The notes below the pieces were generated by a model that searched no databases, was not told where the DNA came from, and saw only the letters and a program-made list of their open reading frames with translations. From JADFMN01 sp964529975 (GTDB taxonomy: Bacteria > Armatimonadota > Fimbriimonadia > Fimbriimonadales > Fimbriimonadaceae): a stretch of DNA of 64,000 nt. Of the stretch, positions 7,837 through 16,505 are shown in pieces. Position numbers and translations under genes: made by a program. How positions within the stretch are numbered: position 1 is the first letter of the stretch; every line of letters starts with the position of its first letter. Where the stretch lies: positions 1-64,000 of the forward strand of contig CAZGXW010000006.1 of assembly GCA_964529975.1 (NCBI GenBank), given 5' to 3'.

Positions 7837-8302
7837 GTGCTTTCTTGAGGATCGACCTGACTTCCTTCTTGAACCCGTCGACGTCGCCATAGCCGACGAT
7901 TCGGTCGATGACCTTGCCTTCTGCCGTCAAGAAGACGACGTCAGGAATGCCCTGTACACGCAGGTCGCTCGCCCACTTTTCGTTCGCACCGGGATTGTCC
8001 ACGTCGACCCTCACCGCCACCACGCCGGAAAGCAATTCGGCGACGCTATCGTCGGTGAACGCTTCTTCTTCCATCGCCTTGCACGGCCCGCACCAGTCGG
8101 CGTAAAAGTCGATCATCACGATCTTCCCTTCCTTGCCGGCGGCCTCGAGTGCTGCATCGATGTCGGTGCCGAACTTGATCGCCAACTCTCCGCCCTTCTT
8201 AGAAGTCGCGTTCGTCATGCCGCTACGAACTGCGACAACGATCAAGAATCCGAACACTAGGATCAATACCGCGGGCAACAGAAGCGTCTTCGTGTTGTTC
8301 AT
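7832..8302 (-). CDS. membrane-anchored thioredoxin-like protein
   Basis: A 156-residue protein with one N-terminal membrane segment (LLLPAVLILVFGFLIVVAV) and a thioredoxin fold outside the membrane. The active site is WCGPCKAM; VAVRVDVDNPGANEK and the cis-Pro segment QGIPDVVFLTAEGKV follow. Probably a periplasmic disulfide reductase or cytochrome-assembly type thioredoxin. Its ATG overlaps the xylA stop by 4 bp. Confidence 0.85.
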   Translation of the reverse strand: MNNTKTLLLPAVLILVFGFLIVVAVRSGMTNATSKKGGELAIKFGTDIDAALEAAGKEGKIVMIDFYADWCGPCKAMEEEAFTDDSVAELLSGVVAVRVDVDNPGANEKWASDLRVQGIPDVVFLTAEGKVIDRIVGYGDVDGFKKEVRSILKKAP

Positions 8303-9609
8303 ATGTACTCGTTGACCAGGTTCTCGAGAAACTCCTGGCGACCAGACCGCCTCGCAGGTTCCCCTGCCGAAAGGGCGTGCTCGGCGAGTTCGCCCAGCGT
8401 GGCCCTACCGTTTCTAATCCGTTCTCCCAGGCCAGCGTTCCAGCCTGAGTACCTTTCTTCCACCAATTCCGCCAGTCGCCCGTCGCGCGTGATCGCGTAG
8501 GCCGCCTTCAATCCTCGTGCAAAGGCGTCCATCCCACCAATGTGGGCATGGAAGAGGTCGATCGGTTCGTGCGAGGCCCGCCGCACCTTGGCGTCGAAGT
8601 TCAGGCCGCCCGTCGTGAAACCGCCCATCGCAAGCACTTCGAGCATGATCTGCGTGGTGAGATATACGTTCGTCGGAAACTGGTCAGTGTCCCAGCCAAC
8701 GAGTTCGTCTCCCGTGTTCGCATCGATCGATCCAAGCGCGCCAGCCTCGCGCGCTGCGCGGAGTTCGTACTGCATCGAATGCCCGGCGAGCGTGGCGTGG
8801 TTCGTCTCCACGTTAAGCTTCAGGTGACCAAGCAAATCGAACTCGCGCAAGAAGTTCAAGCACGACTCGACGTCGCTGTCATACTGGTGGCGCGTCGGCT
8901 CCATCGGCTTTGGCTCAATGTAAAACTGCCCCTTGAAGCCGATCTTCTGTGCGTGGTCGACCGCGAGATGCAGCAAACGGGCGAGGTTCTCTCGCTCGCA
9001 CTGCAAGTCGGTGTTCCAAAGTGTGTCGTATCCCTCTCGGCCGCCCCAAAACACGTACCCGGCGCCATCGAGCGCGTGGGTAGCCTCCAGTGCGCTCTTC
9101 ACCTGGAGCGCAGCGTGGGCGAACACCTCAGGGTCAGGGTTGGTCGCCGCCCCGCACTGGTATCGCGGATGGCTGAACAAGTTCGCCGTGCCCCACAGCA
9201 ACTTCACGCCAGCCTCCCTTTGCTTGGCCGCCGCGTAGTCGACCATCGCCCCCAAATTGTCGACATACTCCTGACGCGTTGAGCCTTCCGGTGAGACGTC
9301 GATGTCGTGGAAGCACCAGAGCCCGACGCCCAACTTCTGAAAGAACTCGAACGCGGCGTCCATCGTCTTGCGCGCGTCCTCGAGAGAACGGACTTCAAGG
9401 GGCCAAGGTCGAGTCGCCGTGGGTGCCCCGAACGGGTCGCTGCCGCCACCGCGCATCGTGTGCCAGTAGCACACGGCAAATCGCAAGTGCTCTGCCATCG
9501 TCTTGTCGCCGATGAGCGCAGTCGCGTCGTAGTGCTTGAACGAAAGAGGGTTCCGTGACTGCGGACCCTCGTAAGAAACGGGAGAAGGAACCTCGGGGAA
9601 GTACGTCAC
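8299..9609 (-). CDS. xylA: xylose isomerase
   Basis: A 436-residue TIM-barrel enzyme converting D-xylose to D-xylulose (or glucose to fructose), with two divalent metals. N-terminal EGPQSRNPLSFKHYDATALI and EEHLRFA-like AEHLRFAVCYWHT are as in type II XylA. The catalytic His segment is WCFHDIDVSPEG; metal ligands lie in FYIEPKPMEPTRHQYD and NVETNHATLAGHS. No xylB or transporter is adjacent. It is translationally coupled on both sides (4-bp overlaps) in a five-gene operon from 10561 to 7030. Confidence 0.95.
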   Translation of the reverse strand: MTYFPEVPSPVSYEGPQSRNPLSFKHYDATALIGDKTMAEHLRFAVCYWHTMRGGGSDPFGAPTATRPWPLEVRSLEDARKTMDAAFEFFQKLGVGLWCFHDIDVSPEGSTRQEYVDNLGAMVDYAAAKQREAGVKLLWGTANLFSHPRYQCGAATNPDPEVFAHAALQVKSALEATHALDGAGYVFWGGREGYDTLWNTDLQCERENLARLLHLAVDHAQKIGFKGQFYIEPKPMEPTRHQYDSDVESCLNFLREFDLLGHLKLNVETNHATLAGHSMQYELRAAREAGALGSIDANTGDELVGWDTDQFPTNVYLTTQIMLEVLAMGGFTTGGLNFDAKVRRASHEPIDLFHAHIGGMDAFARGLKAAYAITRDGRLAELVEERYSGWNAGLGERIRNGRATLGELAEHALSAGEPARRSGRQEFLENLVNEYI

Positions 9610-10196
9610 TTTTTCTTGGAAAGTTCGAGCATGATGTAGTAGGCGTGGTTCTCAAGGAGCACGACCCTGACCCATGTGTCGAGTTTCTCGGCCTCGGTCA
9701 GTTCCTCTTTCGGCTTGGTGAGGTTGTAGAAGCGAACATCGAGCGCGTTGGCCGCGGCGCGCACCTGTCCTTCGTTCAACTTCTCCTTCATCACCTTGGT
9801 GAGTTCGGCGACTGTCTCGTTCACGAGCGCCCTCCTCTTGATGACGAACGCGTTGAAGTAGAGCACGATCGTCTCCATCACTTTCTCGTCGGGGATCTTG
9901 CCCTTCTCTTCCGCGGACTTCAAGATGTCGCTGAGTTCCTTGTCGATGCTCGAAAGCCACTTGTACTCCTCGGCCTCGAGTTTCGCCGCCTCTGCCCGGT
10001 GCTTCTCGATGATGGGGAGCAGCGCCTTGATCTGGTCCGGAGTCATCAGCACGGGCAAGATCTGGTTGTAGACCTCCAGCTTCTTGACCTTTGTCAGGAC
10101 CAAGTCCGCTGCCTTCTGCTGGGCAGTCGGCTCCTGCGAGAATCCTAAGGCCCCTAGCAGGGCGACCACAACGACGAACAACGGTCGATAGTTCAT
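9606..10196 (-). CDS. secreted helical protein of unknown function
   Basis: A 196-residue protein with a signal peptide (MNYRPLFVVVVALLGALGFS, cleavage near FSQ). The mature part is charged and mostly helical (EKHRAEAAKLEAEEYKWL, then ELTKVMKEKLNEGQVRAA), somewhat like Spy/CpxP-type periplasmic helical proteins in appearance only. Overlaps xylA and the upstream membrane gene by 4 bp each. No family recognised. Confidence 0.7.
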   Translation of the reverse strand: MNYRPLFVVVVALLGALGFSQEPTAQQKAADLVLTKVKKLEVYNQILPVLMTPDQIKALLPIIEKHRAEAAKLEAEEYKWLSSIDKELSDILKSAEEKGKIPDEKVMETIVLYFNAFVIKRRALVNETVAELTKVMKEKLNEGQVRAAANALDVRFYNLTKPKEELTEAEKLDTWVRVVLLENHAYYIMLELSKKK

Positions 10197-10561
10197 TTCT
10201 GTTCCTTCTCCGGAAAGGCAGACGAGCGCCGCCTACGGGCGGTTTCCTCTTCGATGACCAGGCTCACCATTGCTGCGGCACCCAGAACCTGCAGATGCAC
10301 GAACACGACGCCCACAGCCGCGACAGCGAGCCACGCCCAGGGCTTCAGCCCGTCGGCACCGAGCCCGCCGTTCGCCCCGACCAGCCAAAGTCCCAAAGCA
10401 AGCACTCCGAGCCCGATCAGGAGCCCAGCGCTGCCCAAGAAGACCCGCTTGCCTCGGCTCGCGGCGTGCATCTGGGAACGGATACGGTCGGAGGATCGGC
10501 GGAGCAAAAGCCCGTAGGCGGTCCAAGCCACGAAGCAGGCAACGGCCTGCAACCAGATCAT
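10193..10561 (-). CDS. small integral membrane protein
   Basis: A 122-residue hypothetical protein with about three hydrophobic segments: WLQAVACFVAWTAYGLLL, FLGSAGLLIGLGVLALGLWL, and AWLAVAAVGVVFVHLQVLGA. Two Arg-rich loops would face the cytoplasm. First gene of the xylA operon. The ATG at 10561 is chosen over an in-frame TTG at 10570 because TACATT ends 7 nt before it. Function unknown. Confidence 0.65.
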   Translation of the reverse strand: MIWLQAVACFVAWTAYGLLLRRSSDRIRSQMHAASRGKRVFLGSAGLLIGLGVLALGLWLVGANGGLGADGLKPWAWLAVAAVGVVFVHLQVLGAAAMVSLVIEEETARRRRSSAFPEKEQK

Positions 10562-10568
10562 CGGCTCC

Positions 10569-10574
10569 AATGTA
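10569..10574 (-). promoter_or_regulatory. -10 element of the xylA operon
   Basis: TACATT on the reverse strand, 7 nt before the ATG at 10561. Confidence 0.5.
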
Positions 10575-10587
10575 CCAGCCCGTTCGC

Positions 10588-10593
10588 CACAAT
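10588..10593 (+). promoter_or_regulatory. -10 element of the PfkB kinase gene
   Basis: CACAAT, 6 nt before the ATG at 10600. The divergent xylA-operon promoter is 14 bp away, so the two back-to-back promoters share this 40-bp gap. Confidence 0.45.
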
Positions 10594-10599
10594 AAGAAC

Positions 10600-11514
10600 A
10601 TGACCCTGGTCTATGGCACTGTGTGCTTGGACCTCACCTACCTGGTTCCTAGCCTCGCGCCTAAGGGCGGATATGTCGAGATCGGCAGCGAGCGAAAGTC
10701 CCTTGGGGGAGAGGCCGCCAACACCGCCGCCGCCCTCAAGAAGTGGGGCGGGCAGGTCGTGCTCGTTGGCAACCCGATCGGCTCGGACGAGAACGCACGC
10801 ATCCTCGCCAGACTCCTTGAAGAGCACGGGCTCGGCGACGCGATCTACCCACAAGGCGAGTTTCCGGCGCCCGTCTGCCACATCTATGTGACCCCGGACG
10901 GCGAGCGCACCATGTACGGAAGGGGCTTTGCAGAGATGGAAAGGCGCAGCCTGTCCCCGCACATTCCGTACAAGCCTGGCAAGTGGTTCACGGCCGACCC
11001 CAATCACGGAGCGATCGCGCGCCAGGCGGCCCTCAAGGCCCATTCGACCGGAATGCACGTCTATGCGCTCGACTTCGTGCGCGAGAACGAGCAACTGCCG
11101 CCAGGCTGCTTCTGGCAAAGCAGCACCTCTTGGGTCGGCGAGGCGGGAGACGCCTATCAGAACAAGCGCTGGCTCCAAGGTTGGCTGAAGAAGCACCAAT
11201 GTACGGCGATCCTGACCGACGGCGCGAACGGGTTCTTCCTGGGCGACCAGAAGCGCGGAATCCGGCACTTGCCGCCTTATCCTGTCGAGGGAGTCGTCGA
11301 CGCGACGGGAGCAGGCGACGTCTTCCGAGCCGGGATGCTCTACGGATTTGAGAAGGGATGGGAACTCGCACTCTGCCTGCAGTTTGCCGCTGCCGCGGCG
11401 GCGCTGAACTGCCAAGGGATCGGAGCGATTGGCGGCCTTGCCGAGCGGGCGAAGGTCGAAGCGCTCGTTTGTCAGCATCCCGAAATCGGCGAGGCGTACA
11501 AGTCCGCGGTGTAG
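10600..11514 (+). CDS. PfkB family carbohydrate kinase
   Basis: A 304-residue ribokinase-fold enzyme phosphorylating a sugar or nucleoside with ATP. The N-terminal SLGGEAANTAAALKKWGG substrate loop and VGNPIGSDENA fit PfkB. The C-terminal signature DATGAGDVFRAGMLYGFE has the catalytic Asp (GAGD). Substrate unknown; it lacks the ribokinase-specific motifs I would expect. The ATG at 10600 has CACAAT 6 nt upstream. Ends 11 bp before mntR on the same strand. Confidence 0.85.
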   Translation: MTLVYGTVCLDLTYLVPSLAPKGGYVEIGSERKSLGGEAANTAAALKKWGGQVVLVGNPIGSDENARILARLLEEHGLGDAIYPQGEFPAPVCHIYVTPDGERTMYGRGFAEMERRSLSPHIPYKPGKWFTADPNHGAIARQAALKAHSTGMHVYALDFVRENEQLPPGCFWQSSTSWVGEAGDAYQNKRWLQGWLKKHQCTAILTDGANGFFLGDQKRGIRHLPPYPVEGVVDATGAGDVFRAGMLYGFEKGWELALCLQFAAAAAALNCQGIGAIGGLAERAKVEALVCQHPEIGEAYKSAV

Positions 11515-11517
11515 TAT
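11512..11517 (+). promoter_or_regulatory. -10 element of mntR
   Basis: TAGTAT straddling the kinase stop codon, 8 nt before the GTG at 11526. Confidence 0.45.
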
Positions 11518-11525
11518 TGGTGCCA

Positions 11526-11924
11526 GTGAACCGCTTCGAGAGAACGCGACAGGACCACAGCCTCGAGACCGCCGAGGACTATGTCGAACTCATCGACAGG
11601 CTCATTCGCGAGACGGGCGAGGCGCGAGCTGTCGACCTCGCAACTCGGTTGGGCGTCAGCCAAGTCACTGTCGGAAAGACGATCAAACGACTCATCCGCG
11701 AGGGCTATGTCACGTCCGAGCCATACCGGAGCATCCACTTGACCGAGAAGGGCCGCAGGACAGCCAAAGAGTCTGAGGCGAGGCACCAGGTCGTGCTTGA
11801 GTTCCTGATCGCCCTTGGAGTACCCGAGCACACGGCCGAGACAGACGCCGAAGGAATCGAGCACCACGTCAGCAAGAGCACGCTCGACGCTATGCGGCGC
11901 TATCTCGCAAGCCGCACGCGTTGA
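11526..11924 (+). CDS. mntR: DtxR/MntR family manganese-responsive regulator
   Basis: A 132-residue regulator of manganese homeostasis. Winged helix: ARAVDLATRLGVSQVTVGKTIKRLIREGYV, then RSIHLTEKGR. The metal-binding dimer domain keeps the MntR ligands: Asp and Glu in DHSLETAEDYVELI, His in EARHQVVLEF, and Glu/Glu/His in ETDAEGIEHHVS. It lacks the SH3-like third domain of DtxR, as MntR does. Start GTG at 11526 (another GTG at 11520). No Mn transporter is adjacent. The 3' end overlaps convergent dapF by 25 bp. Confidence 0.85.
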   Translation: MNRFERTRQDHSLETAEDYVELIDRLIRETGEARAVDLATRLGVSQVTVGKTIKRLIREGYVTSEPYRSIHLTEKGRRTAKESEARHQVVLEFLIALGVPEHTAETDAEGIEHHVSKSTLDAMRRYLASRTR

Positions 11925-12748
11925 AGCGCCCCGACTTCAGTCGTTCCGCTGAACGGTTCGAAGGGACTCGAAGTCGTCACGAGGCTTCCTCCTACTGTGT
12001 CCGCGTGGACGACGAGCGATCCTCCTGGGTTGATGACCTCGACGATCCCGGCCTGACCGTGCCGCCGCATCCATTCAGCCGCGGCCGCGCTACTGCCGGT
12101 TCCGCACCCCAGCGTCTCGCCGACGCCGCGCTCCCAGATCCGGATACGGAGCCTGCGGACACCATCCTCTACAGCAAAGATCACGCTCGTGCGCTCGGGG
12201 AACAACTTGTGCTCCTCGATCGCGGGCCCAGCCTTTAAGAACTCGTCGTCGTCAGGAATCTCGCGCACAAAAGTCACAAAGTGAGTAGAGCCTGCGTTCA
12301 ATGCTGAGCCGACATAACCCAGGACCTCCTCATCGATCAATGGCTCTTTGCGGGCTATCGGAACGTCTTCTGGCTCATAGACTGCAGGGCCGATCGCCGT
12401 CATGACCGCGCCGTCCGGTTGCACGAGCGCCGAGACCAGACGACCGAAGTGCTCGATGCGGTGCTCGCGCTCGACCCAGCCCAAGCGATACGCGTGTGCG
12501 GCGGCGCAACGAAGCCCGTTTCCACAGAAGTCCTCAGTCCCATCGGGATTGAACATCCGTAGGTGCAAACCGTCGTCTTCGGTCGCAACCACGAGCAATC
12601 CGTCGCTGCCGATCCCGAACTTGCGTTCGCACAACCTGATGGCGAGAGGCGTCGGATCGTCGAACCCGAGGCGCACAAGGTCCTCGGCGTGCAACAAAAC
12701 GAAGTCGTTTCCGATCGTCTGGGTCTTCCAAAACGGCAGTGGGCTCAA
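11900..12748 (-). CDS. dapF: diaminopimelate epimerase
   Basis: A 282-residue DapF, making meso-diaminopimelate for lysine and peptidoglycan. The two catalytic cysteines are seen in DFCGNGLRCAAAHA and GETLGCGTGSSAAA; GNDFVLL and FGIGSDGLLVV are conserved. The frame stays open upstream into the neighbouring gene, so the start is set at the TTG (12748) that overlaps that gene's TGA (TTGA); homology begins at PFWKTQTIGND. Translational coupling is likely. Confidence 0.93.
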   Translation of the reverse strand: MSPLPFWKTQTIGNDFVLLHAEDLVRLGFDDPTPLAIRLCERKFGIGSDGLLVVATEDDGLHLRMFNPDGTEDFCGNGLRCAAAHAYRLGWVEREHRIEHFGRLVSALVQPDGAVMTAIGPAVYEPEDVPIARKEPLIDEEVLGYVGSALNAGSTHFVTFVREIPDDDEFLKAGPAIEEHKLFPERTSVIFAVEDGVRRLRIRIWERGVGETLGCGTGSSAAAAEWMRRHGQAGIVEVINPGGSLVVHADTVGGSLVTTSSPFEPFSGTTEVGALQRVRLAR

Positions 12749-14697
12749 GTCAGCGGCTCCAAGTAGTACCTCGCGCGCTCCATTGTCGCCCGGTACCAGG
12801 CCCCGTCGGGGCTCACGAGCGGGAACCACCATGCCGAAGGACGGTGCCCCGCGCGCCGTAAGCCGTCTGTGGCGATCACCGCCTCGCGGATCAGTTTCAT
12901 GCGCATCAGTTCAGCCTCGAAGGCGATGCTCTTGCGCCTGTCCCGTGCCCGATCGAGTTTCTGCGAACCCACCATGGATCTCTGCGCATCGACAGACTCG
13001 CGCCACTTAGACCGTTGAGCGGCGATCTTTTCTACAACCGCATCAAGGTCTCGTTTAAAGCCTTCGCGCTTGGCGAGGTCCGCTTTGCTCGGAGACTTCT
13101 CAAAGACCCTTTCGCGCCAGTGGGCACCCATCTTCGTCTCGAGTTGGGCGCGTTCGGTCCGTAGCCTCTTCCACTCTCGGATCACTTTCGCACGACGAGA
13201 ACGCTCCGCCTGCACTTCGACGTGCAGGCTCGCCATGTCTCGGTGCATCGCCTCGTATTCGCTTGCCAAACAAGACCACTGGCCGCCCTCGTTCTTGTCC
13301 AAGAACTTGATGAGTTCCAGCGGTCGGCGCATCAAAGCGAGGTCTTCCAGAACCTTCGCCTGCTCCTCGGCGACGCGCCTCCAGCGCTTCGAGAAACTCT
13401 CCGCGCTCATCTCCTCTGCACCGAATGGCCTTCGCAACGGTTCCGGAAGTCGGAACCACGCCTTGCTGACCTCGAGCGCGTCCCAGGGCTCGTACTTGAC
13501 GCGCAGGATCGGGTTCAGCCGCATCGATGGCCAGAACGCGGAGAGCCGCTGGTGGAAGGAGCGTGTCATCGGGACATAACTGCTCGCACCTTCGTGGAAC
13601 ACGAACACGTGCTCGGACGCGAGCATCCCAACAAGCGTCACGGCCTTGCCTACGAGGACGACGCCGGGGCCGAACTTGGCCTCCAAGACTTCGGCCAATC
13701 GAGCGACCGAGTCGACAGGCTTCTTGAACGAGAACCCAATAGGATCCTCTGTCATGACGACGCCACCGCGCGAGCCGAGCCGGAGCGTGCCGCGGCCAAC
13801 GCCAGGGATCAGCAGGTCGAATGGAAGCGCGCCCGCGCCAAACTTGTCGAGAGCGTACATCTGCGATCCCTCGACCGTAGAATCGTAGGCCTCGCACGCC
13901 AGAGACCGAGTCGCCGGGTTCAAGAACACATCGACCATTGCGAAGCGAGGAAGGCTGCAAGTCGATCTGTTGAACTGCAAGAGTTCAGTGGTGCGAGTCG
14001 TCGCCACCCGGAGCGGCTCGCCCGCGACCTTGTCAAACATCCGTGGGGCGATCCGACGATAGAACTCGGCCAGGTTAAGAGACTCGAAGTCGTCGGCAGA
14101 GTCGCAGATCAAGGCGCGCAGGGACTCCGCCGCCTCGTCGCTCGAAGGCCGCTGTTCTCCGACCAGGGCGTCCTGGCTTGTTTGGACCGCCCAGTCGTAC
14201 GTCGAATACAGGGTTTCGAACAACCTCCGCATGGGGGTCTCCGACGTCGTCCTCGCCCGACGGCCGTAGGAGACTACGCCGCGCCAGCCCCAGGCCTCCG
14301 TGATCTCGTCCAGATAGCCCGGCCTCAATTGGGCGACCATTGCGACCTTTCCACCGGCAGCCGCCAAGCGGTCGCGCGTCACCACTGTCTCAGAACCGAA
14401 CAACGCAGAAAACTCTCCGGCGGCACTCCAAAGCGCCTGTGTGTCCGTGTCGTTGTGTGGAAGGGCCGCGTAGCCGCTACGGAGTTCCTTGTGGGGGTAC
14501 TTGGCGAAGTAGTCCGTGTCGTGGATGCCGCTCAGGAACGGTCGCTCAAACCCCAGACGTCGGCAGGCCTGCAGCACGCCCGCCTTCATGGGCTCGTCCC
14601 AGAAGACGGTCTGTCCCAGGGCCAGGAAGGGCACGCCCGGAGCCAGCCTTTCTAGGCTCTCTAAAGCCTCTTTCTGCGTGCGACAGAAGTCCTCCAT
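12745..14697 (-). CDS. unknown 650-residue protein with C-terminal coiled coil
   Basis: I do not recognise this family. The first ~400 residues are mixed alpha/beta with no signal peptide: VPFLALGQTVFWDEP, HDTDYFAKYPHKE, DLLIPGVGRGTLRLGSRGGV. From about residue 440 to 600 it is long, charged and helical (MASLHVEVQAERSRRAKV onward), probably coiled coil. It ends with an aromatic segment (SAWWFPLVSPDGAWYRATM). ATG 14697 is preferred to the GTG at 14721: TACAAT lies 12 nt before 14697. It overlaps dapF by 4 bp and is divergent from a MerR regulator. Confidence 0.6.
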   Translation of the reverse strand: MEDFCRTQKEALESLERLAPGVPFLALGQTVFWDEPMKAGVLQACRRLGFERPFLSGIHDTDYFAKYPHKELRSGYAALPHNDTDTQALWSAAGEFSALFGSETVVTRDRLAAAGGKVAMVAQLRPGYLDEITEAWGWRGVVSYGRRARTTSETPMRRLFETLYSTYDWAVQTSQDALVGEQRPSSDEAAESLRALICDSADDFESLNLAEFYRRIAPRMFDKVAGEPLRVATTRTTELLQFNRSTCSLPRFAMVDVFLNPATRSLACEAYDSTVEGSQMYALDKFGAGALPFDLLIPGVGRGTLRLGSRGGVVMTEDPIGFSFKKPVDSVARLAEVLEAKFGPGVVLVGKAVTLVGMLASEHVFVFHEGASSYVPMTRSFHQRLSAFWPSMRLNPILRVKYEPWDALEVSKAWFRLPEPLRRPFGAEEMSAESFSKRWRRVAEEQAKVLEDLALMRRPLELIKFLDKNEGGQWSCLASEYEAMHRDMASLHVEVQAERSRRAKVIREWKRLRTERAQLETKMGAHWRERVFEKSPSKADLAKREGFKRDLDAVVEKIAAQRSKWRESVDAQRSMVGSQKLDRARDRRKSIAFEAELMRMKLIREAVIATDGLRRAGHRPSAWWFPLVSPDGAWYRATMERARYYLEPLT

Positions 14698-14709
14698 TCG
14701 CGCCCTGTG

Positions 14710-14715
14710 ATTGTA
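14710..14715 (-). promoter_or_regulatory. -10 element of the 650-residue gene
   Basis: TACAAT on the reverse strand, 12 nt before the ATG at 14697. It would lie inside the coding sequence if the GTG at 14721 were used. Confidence 0.45.
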
Positions 14716-14763
14716 CGGCACCCCGCCTACTCAGGGTTCGCGAGCCTAGAATCCTGCCGTTTG

Positions 14764-14773
14764 AACCTAGGTT
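14764..14773. promoter_or_regulatory. perfect 10-bp palindrome between divergent genes
   Basis: AACCTAGGTT, a possible operator between the 650-residue gene and the MerR gene. Single copy; regulation is inferred. Confidence 0.3.
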
Positions 14774-14864
14774 CCCGGCCTAACCACCCTGTAAATCTTG
14801 CCTGGGAGTACCGATATTGACCTAGCGGGCTGTGATCCAGCCTGCCCGAGGAGCACTTACTCGA

Positions 14865-15134
14865 ATGAGCCGACCGGAGACGAATGGCAGGTCTGTCAGC
14901 ATCAGCGTAGCCAGCCAAATCACAGGCGTAGAGGTCCACACCCTTCGCTATTGGGAACGTGAGTTCTCCGGCTATCTGCGACCCACCCGCACCGAAGGCG
15001 GCCAGCGCCGCTACCGACCGCAAGACATCCAGACGGTCTTTGTGCTCAAGAAACTCCTGCGAGAGGACATGTTTTCGATCGCCGGGGCGCGCCGCCACCT
15101 TAAGCGGCTCTATGAGACTCGCGAAGCCGCCTAA
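14865..15134 (+). CDS. MerR-type DNA-binding protein (single domain)
   Basis: An 89-residue protein that is almost only a MerR winged helix: ISVASQITGVEVHTLRYWER (helix-turn-helix), then RRYRPQDIQTVFVLKKLL. There is no effector domain or cysteine ligand, so it may bind DNA constitutively or with a partner. ATG 14865 has CGAGGAGC upstream as a ribosome binding site; a GTG at 14832 adds 11 residues. Its stop overlaps the thyX stop (CTAA at 15131-15134). Confidence 0.8.
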   Translation: MSRPETNGRSVSISVASQITGVEVHTLRYWEREFSGYLRPTRTEGGQRRYRPQDIQTVFVLKKLLREDMFSIAGARRHLKRLYETREAA

Positions 15135-16012
15135 ACGGGCGTCGGTAACTGGGGCTCTTCAGGCTCTTCCACCGCTTGCGCGCTGCGCATCTTCTCTAAC
15201 TTCTTCGTGAAGATGTCGAGCGATCGTCCTTCCAAGCCCGCCGCCTTTCCATCGATCATCGCGACCAGCGCTTGGCATTCGGCACGGCTGAACCGCACCC
15301 CGTGCAGGACGTGCTCCTCGAACGCCTCGTAGGCGAGCGGGGCGACCGCCTGGGCGCACTTGGCCATAGCCTCAGCATAGACTCGGATTTCGTATTGCGC
15401 GTGGTCGTCCATGCGAAGCCGGAGGAAGTGAAAGAGGTTGTGAAGGTCGATCTGCCAATACCACTCCGTATAAAGGCTGAGCGGCAGGTTGGTCCGGGCC
15501 AGTTCCCGCGCAAGCCCGCTCTCGATCATTCCCTCGTAGTGCTGGTAGATCGATTTCTGGTCGTTGACGAACTCCTTCAACATGGCCTCGACGACCGGGT
15601 CGGGCAGTCTCTCGTCGCTGCGCGCTTGCTTGTTGTCCGTGCTCTGCCCCCGCATCTGGTCCGGCTCGGGCACGTAGAACTCGTCGCGCATGATCGAGTA
15701 GCGCCCGCTGATCTCGTTGAGCCGGGCTGTGCGGTGGCGAACCCACTGCCGCGCGACGAAGATCGGCATCTTCGTGTGGAACGTGAGTTGCACCTGCTCG
15801 AACGGCGAGGTGTGCTCGTTGCGGATCAGATAGTGGATCAGGCCGCGGTCTTGGCGGACCGTCTTGGTTCCTGCGCCGTAACTGACGCGCGCCGACTGCA
15901 CGATCCGCTCGTCTCCGCCCATATAGTCGACCATCCGCACGAACCCCTTGTCCAAGACCTTGATCTCTTGGTCGATGAGGGCTTCGGCGGCAGGAACGAC
16001 GGTTCGGGACAT
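15131..16012 (-). CDS. thyX: flavin-dependent thymidylate synthase
   Basis: A 293-residue ThyX that methylates dUMP using methylene-THF, NADPH and FAD. The signature RHR(x)7S is present in RQWVRHRTARLNEISGRYS. EHTSPFEQVQLTFH and RTNLPLSLYTEWYWQIDLHN are also typical. The open frame extends 40 codons upstream, but 16012 is chosen: the ThyX core follows, and CAGAAT sits 6 nt upstream. No thyA is seen in this window. Confidence 0.95.
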   Translation of the reverse strand: MSRTVVPAAEALIDQEIKVLDKGFVRMVDYMGGDERIVQSARVSYGAGTKTVRQDRGLIHYLIRNEHTSPFEQVQLTFHTKMPIFVARQWVRHRTARLNEISGRYSIMRDEFYVPEPDQMRGQSTDNKQARSDERLPDPVVEAMLKEFVNDQKSIYQHYEGMIESGLARELARTNLPLSLYTEWYWQIDLHNLFHFLRLRMDDHAQYEIRVYAEAMAKCAQAVAPLAYEAFEEHVLHGVRFSRAECQALVAMIDGKAAGLEGRSLDIFTKKLEKMRSAQAVEEPEEPQLPTPV

Positions 16013-16018
16013 CGGCTG

Positions 16019-16024
16019 ATTCTG
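16019..16024 (-). promoter_or_regulatory. -10 element of thyX
   Basis: CAGAAT on the reverse strand, 6 nt before the ATG at 16012. Confidence 0.4.
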
Positions 16025-16036
16025 GCATGGTCCGGC

Positions 16037-16042
16037 TAGACT
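16037..16042 (+). promoter_or_regulatory. -10 element of the 151-residue gene
   Basis: TAGACT, 7 nt before the GTG at 16050; it supports that GTG as the start. Confidence 0.45.
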
Positions 16043-16049
16043 ACGGGCG

Positions 16050-16505
16050 GTGCGCAAAGGGACCAAGATCGCGCTGCTCGTGACCGGGGTGCTCGTGCTC
16101 GGATGCCTGGTCGGCGTGTTCTGGATGTTCAAGGACGCGAACCAGGCGCTCTACAAGGCCAAGGAAGAGTCGATCGTCGAGGGCAACGAGATCCTCGTTC
16201 TCGCAGGGAGCCAGTGGAACTACGACGATGTTGCGCTACGGACCTCCGCCGAGTTCCTTCCAGAGGCCGAGGCGAGGGCCCAGTTTCAGGCGTGGAGCGA
16301 CGAGTTCGGGCCTCTCGTGACCGGGGAGATGTCGTACGTCGGGTTCAGGATCAGCGAGAATGAATTCAAGGACACGACCCTGGTCGTCAAACTCCAGGGG
16401 AAGGTGACGTTTGAGAAGGGCAAGGGGGACGTGCGCATGACGTTGACGCGCAAGCCGCGCAACTCGTGGGAACTCGCCGAACTGAGCGTTACGTCCGCAC
16501 CATGA
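16050..16505 (+). CDS. hypothetical single-pass membrane protein
   Basis: A 151-residue protein starting at GTG. One N-terminal membrane segment (IALLVTGVLVLGCLVGVFWM) is followed by a ~120-residue exported domain with alternating beta pattern (GPLVTGEMSYVGFRIS, then TLVVKLQGKVTFEKG). Family not recognised; the layout resembles small anchored Coa1/NTF2-like domains. Its last 17 bp overlap convergent trpG. Confidence 0.65.
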   Translation: MRKGTKIALLVTGVLVLGCLVGVFWMFKDANQALYKAKEESIVEGNEILVLAGSQWNYDDVALRTSAEFLPEAEARAQFQAWSDEFGPLVTGEMSYVGFRISENEFKDTTLVVKLQGKVTFEKGKGDVRMTLTRKPRNSWELAELSVTSAP

